64,000 bases of DNA from assembly GCF_001499855.1 (NCBI RefSeq), contig NZ_LQIK01000001.1:495937-559936 (forward strand), read 5' to 3'. Positions 61,451 to 64,000 of the stretch are shown here, one piece after another (positions within the stretch are counted from its first letter, which is position 1; each line of letters starts with the position of its first letter). A model generated the notes under the pieces. It did no database searches. It had not been told where the DNA came from and saw only the letters and a list, made by a program, of their open reading frames with translations. A program made the position numbers and the translations under genes. The stretch comes from Mycobacterium sp. GA-0227b. GTDB taxonomy: Bacteria; Actinomycetota; Actinomycetes; Mycobacteriales; Mycobacteriaceae.

Positions 61451-62029
61451 ATGCCCGAGGACTTGCGCCCAGGACCCGATTCGCCACCAACCGACGAACT
61501 GCGCAGCGCGGAGAAGTCGTTCGCCGTGTTGCAGCACGTCCTGCACGGCATCGCCGCCGACGATCTGCACAAGCAGACGCCGTGCCGGGAGTTCGACGTC
61601 GCCGCGCTGACCGACCACCTGCTCAACTCGATCACCATCATCGGCGGGATGGCCGGCGCCGAATTCGGTGAGCGCGACCGCGACGCGTCCGTCGAGCAGC
61701 AGGTGGTGTTGGCGGCGCGGCCCGCGCTCGACGCCTGGCAGCGCCGCGGCCTGGACGGCACGGTTGAGTTCGGCGGAAACGAGGCTCCCGCCAAGGTGAT
61801 GGTCGGTGTGCTGTCGCTCGAGTTCCTCGTGCACGCTTGGGATTACGCCGAGGCGGTCGGGCGTGAGGTCGACGCTCCGGAGTCGTTGTCCGACTACGTG
61901 CTGGGGTTGGCGCGCAAGATCATCACGCCGGAGGGTCGCGTCAACGTCGGCTTCGACGACCCGCTCGAAGTCGCCGACGAGGCCGATGCGCTGACGCGCT
62001 TGCTCGCGTACACCGGCCGCCGCGCCTAG
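61451..62029 (+). CDS. Mycothiol-dependent maleylpyruvate isomerase-like (DinB/MDMPI) protein, Rv3773c-like
   Basis: 192 residues from ATG 61451, 6 nt after TAGCGT. DinB-like four-helix bundle: metal-binding residues in LTDHLLNSI and EFLVHAWDYAEA, with TPCREFDV, which is typical for TIGR03086 proteins. It may catalyse a mycothiol-dependent reaction in detoxification; substrate unknown. Confidence 0.88.
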   Translation: MPEDLRPGPDSPPTDELRSAEKSFAVLQHVLHGIAADDLHKQTPCREFDVAALTDHLLNSITIIGGMAGAEFGERDRDASVEQQVVLAARPALDAWQRRGLDGTVEFGGNEAPAKVMVGVLSLEFLVHAWDYAEAVGREVDAPESLSDYVLGLARKIITPEGRVNVGFDDPLEVADEADALTRLLAYTGRRA

Positions 62030-62032
62030 CGT

Positions 62033-62085
62033 CGAGATTGCAAGCAGGGCTGTGGTCACAACCAACAGCCCTCAGCGCAATCTCG
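62033..62085. terminator. Long two-part hairpin between convergent genes
   Basis: CGAGATTGC pairs with GCAATCTCG and, inside, AGGGCTGT with ACAGCCCT, separated by a 4x4 internal loop and an 11-nt apical loop. It lies in the 74-bp gap between the MDMPI-like gene and the DUF4334 gene and is symmetric, so it could end transcription from both sides. Confidence 0.5.
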
Positions 62086-62103
62086 TCCCTAGCATCGCGA
62101 CGA

Positions 62104-62574
62104 TTACACCCGCTCGAGGTAGAAGTACAGGTGCCTGCCCTCATCGAGGGCGCCCTTGCCGTTCATGATTCCGACGACGGCGTTCTCGTCGACGACCTTG
62201 AAGTGGTCATGCACCGGAGCGCCGTCGTAGACCATCGACGCGACCACCTCGCCGCGAAACTCCTCCATCCACAAGCTCGCCTCGCCCTTCATGGCTTCGG
62301 TGTTGGAGAACTTGTTGCCGTCGTCGTCGAGGCACACCAGCGGCTTGGCGTCGGTGGCCGACACGAACGTCTTGCCGAACCAGTTGAGTCGCTCCATGAA
62401 GCCGTTGGCCTTGTGGCCGGTGTGAAACTCGCCGCCTTTCCACTCGCCGATCATGAAGTCGATGGTGGCCGGCTGCAGCGTGGCCCAGAACTCGTCGAGT
62501 TCGGCGTCCGAGATCTGGCCGCTGCGCTTCGTGAGGTCGGTGAACGTCTCGCGGGCAGTGCGCGTCGAAGTCAT
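62104..62574 (-). CDS. DUF4334 family protein
   Basis: 156 residues from ATG 62574 with AAAGGAAA upstream. The sequence GEWKGGEFHTGHKANG and LNWFGKTF, then DHFKVVDENAVVGIMNGKG, match the actinobacterial DUF4334 pattern (GXWXGG and DHF). The ATG overlaps the hisC2 stop by 4 bp (ATGA), so its translation follows hisC2. Function unknown; beta-barrel fold expected. Confidence 0.85.
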   Translation of the reverse strand: MTSTRTARETFTDLTKRSGQISDAELDEFWATLQPATIDFMIGEWKGGEFHTGHKANGFMERLNWFGKTFVSATDAKPLVCLDDDGNKFSNTEAMKGEASLWMEEFRGEVVASMVYDGAPVHDHFKVVDENAVVGIMNGKGALDEGRHLYFYLERV

Positions 62575-63626
62575 GTGTTTCCTTTCCACTGGCGGGCGAA
62601 CTCGATGAACGCGTCGTTCTCGTGCGTCGCGGCGACGGTGACACGCACCCCGTCGTCGCCGTAGGGCCGCACGATGATGCGGTGGTCCGCCGACGCCTCA
62701 GCGAACTCTTGAGCGCGCCCTGGCATCGGCAGCCACACGAAGTTGGCCTGCGAGTCCGGCACCGTGTAGCCGGCCTCACGCAGTGCCGCCGTGACGCGGA
62801 CCCGTTCGGCGACGACCGCATCGGTGCGCTCGAGCAATTCGTCGGCGGCATCCAGGGACGCGATCGCGGCGGCCTGGGAGATGCTGGTCGCGGTGAACGG
62901 GACGTACACCTTGCCGAGCGCGGTGATGACGTCCGGGTCGCCGACCGCGTAGCCGATGCGCAGCCCGGCCAGCCCATATGCTTTCGAAAACGTCCGTAAG
63001 ACAACAAGGTTCGGGTGTGCGCGGACCAGGCCGAAGCTGTCCGGCAGCATGGGCGCGCGGATGTATTCGACGTAGGCCTCGTCGAGCGCGATCAGGATGT
63101 GCGGCGGCACCGCCGCGACGAAACTGGCGAGCGCGGCCGGCTCGACGACGGTGGAGGTCGGGTTGTTCGGATTGCACACGAAGATCAACCGGGTGCGGTC
63201 GGTGATCGCGGCGAGCATCGCGTCGAGGTCGTGCGTGTGGTCGGTCAGCGGCACCGGCACGGCGGTCGCCCCTGCCGTGCGCACCTGCAGCGGATAGATC
63301 TCGAAGCTGCGCCAGCCGAACAACACCTCGTCGCCGACGGTCGAGGTGATCTGGATCAGCTGCTGGCACAAGCTGACCGATCCGCAGCCGACCGCGATGT
63401 GCTCGGGAGCGAAGTTGACGTGTTTGGCGAGCCGCTCCTTGAGTTCGACGTAACCGTTGTCGGGATAGCGGTTGATGTTGCCGGCGGCCTTCTCGATCGC
63501 AGCCCGCACGCTCGGCAGCGGCGGATGCACCGTCTCGTTGCTGGCGATCTTGATCGCGCCGGGAACGGTTCTGCCGGGGGTGTACGCAGGCAGATCAGCC
63601 AGTTCGGGGCGCAGCCGGACGGTCAC
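62571..63626 (-). CDS. hisC2: HisC2-type aminotransferase (histidinol-phosphate/phenylalanine aminotransferase, Rv3772-like)
   Basis: 351 residues from GTG 63626. PLP fold-type I: CNPNNPTST, the DEAYVEY Tyr/Asp site, the Schiff-base Lys in TFSKAYGLAGLRIGY and RPYGDDGVRVT. Family members act in histidine or aromatic amino-acid synthesis; the paralogue HisC2 (Pat) favours phenylalanine in M. tuberculosis. TAAACT, 6 nt upstream, suggests a leaderless transcript. Confidence 0.93.
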   Translation of the reverse strand: MTVRLRPELADLPAYTPGRTVPGAIKIASNETVHPPLPSVRAAIEKAAGNINRYPDNGYVELKERLAKHVNFAPEHIAVGCGSVSLCQQLIQITSTVGDEVLFGWRSFEIYPLQVRTAGATAVPVPLTDHTHDLDAMLAAITDRTRLIFVCNPNNPTSTVVEPAALASFVAAVPPHILIALDEAYVEYIRAPMLPDSFGLVRAHPNLVVLRTFSKAYGLAGLRIGYAVGDPDVITALGKVYVPFTATSISQAAAIASLDAADELLERTDAVVAERVRVTAALREAGYTVPDSQANFVWLPMPGRAQEFAEASADHRIIVRPYGDDGVRVTVAATHENDAFIEFARQWKGNT

Positions 63627-63632
63627 CGCACC

Positions 63633-63638
63633 AGTTTA
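63633..63638 (-). promoter_or_regulatory. hisC2: -10 element TAAACT before hisC2
   Basis: 6 nt before GTG 63626 on the minus strand. Confidence 0.5.
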
Positions 63639-63710
63639 TGGGTCGGGCGAATGCGCTTTGCCTCGCGCGGTGGCCGATGTGTACGCTGTCGGATCGGCGG
63701 TAATCGTCGA

Positions 63711-63799
63711 GGAGGCGTGCCAGAGCGGCCGAATGGGGCTCACTGCTAATGAGTTGTCGCCCTCAAAGGCGACCGGAGGTTCAAATCCTCTCGCCTCCG
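63711..63799 (+). tRNA. tRNA-Ser(GCT)
   Basis: Acceptor stems GGAGGCG and CGCCTCC with discriminator G; anticodon loop CTGCTAA (GCT) and long variable arm (GTTGTCGCCCTC...). T-arm GGTTCAAATCC is regular. 42 bp before the tRNA-Arg. Confidence 0.97.
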
Positions 63800-63840
63800 C
63801 CGCGGCTGACCCGTCAGCCACACAACTCAAGATTGACCAG

Positions 63841-63913
63841 GCGCCCGTAGCTCAACGGATAGAGCATCTGACTACGGATCAGAAGGTTAGGGGTTCGAAT
63901 CCCTTCGGGCGCG
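63841..63913 (+). tRNA. tRNA-Arg(ACG)
   Basis: 73-nt cloverleaf: acceptor GCGCCCG pairs with CGGGCGC, discriminator G; anticodon loop CTACGGA with ACG (A34 becomes inosine). A run of T (CTTTTT) starts 2 nt downstream, probably the transcript end. Degenerate repeats with TTGACA begin ~20 nt after it. Confidence 0.97.
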
Positions 63914-63933
63914 CTTTTTCTTGTGTATTAGTG

Positions 63934-64000
63934 CGGTTGAGGCTTGACATTTCGTCTTCGGTTGATGGGCGACAGTGTTTCGGCTGATGGTTGACAGTTA
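63934..64000. repeat. Degenerate tandem repeats after tRNA-Arg, possible edge of a mobile element
   Basis: Three imperfect copies of a ~22-bp unit with the core CGG(T/C)TGA(T/G)GG..TGACA (63934-63954, 63957-63977, 63979-63999). Repeated TTGACA-type sites are typical of the ends of IS481-like elements, but the sequence runs out here and no transposase is visible. Confidence 0.4.

Overview
The window is high-GC DNA from a mycobacterium. It is most likely a non-tuberculous, Mycolicibacterium-like species, judging by gene order and by the lack of several M. tuberculosis-specific insertions; the species cannot be named from sequence alone. Its core is the mycobacterial cell-wall locus that builds and decorates arabinogalactan and makes mycolic acids. 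Homologues here follow the M. tuberculosis order from about Rv3819 down to Rv3772.

Layout. 1-5.6 kb: the 3' end of serS, a minus-strand group (phosphotransferase, MBL-Rieske protein, small conserved protein), then two PlsC acyltransferases and a HAD phosphatase. 5.6-8.3 kb: an exported PGRP-type amidase and the repetitive exported protein Erp. 8.5-19.0 kb: a tightly packed operon glf-glfT2-PAP2 phosphatase-ubiA-aftB, then fbpA, the fbpD/MPT51 gene, a DUF732 lipoprotein and the Rv3802c-type lipase. 19.2-28.1 kb: fadD32-pks13-accD4, the condensation module that makes mycolic acid. 28.2-30.4 kb: two genes not found here in M. tuberculosis, a ligand-gated-channel-like protein of ionotropic glutamate receptor architecture and an MBL hydrolase, bounded by inverted 22-bp repeats. 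30.5-44.5 kb: dprE1-dprE2-aftA-embC-embA-embB on the minus strand. 44.65-47.35 kb: an inserted plus-strand cassette (DUF1023 hydrolase, lipoprotein, EspC-like protein with a YxxxD type VII signal) that separates dprE1 from its usual neighbour, the GtrA-family gene. 47.8-50.9 kb: MocR regulator, AhpD-like protein, phosphotransferase, zinc-ribbon protein. 50.9-54.3 kb: the galactan exporter Wzm/Wzt with glfT1, the proteasome activator bpa and a small membrane gene. 54.4-63.6 kb: csd-like gene, quinone oxidoreductase, MarR, tRNA-Ser, a second MocR, an epimerase, echA21, a lipoprotein, a maleylpyruvate-isomerase-like gene, a DUF4334 gene and hisC2. The end holds tRNA-Ser(GCT), tRNA-Arg(ACG) and short tandem repeats that look like the edge of a mobile element.

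How the genes work together. UbiA makes decaprenyl-phosphoryl-5-phosphoribose, probably dephosphorylated by the PAP2 protein. DprE1/DprE2 epimerise the product to decaprenyl-phosphoryl-arabinose. AftA, AftB and EmbA/B/C polymerise arabinose. Glf supplies UDP-galactofuranose to GlfT1/GlfT2, and Wzm/Wzt exports the galactan. FadD32, Pks13 and AccD4 make the mycolate, which FbpA transfers to the wall.

Most notable observations: DprE1 has Ala at the position of the benzothiazinone-target Cys (M. tuberculosis Cys387); the channel-like protein carries a eukaryote-like M3 motif; the type VII cassette interrupts the arabinan locus; and many start codons sit 6-8 nt after a TANNNT element, as expected for leaderless mRNAs.
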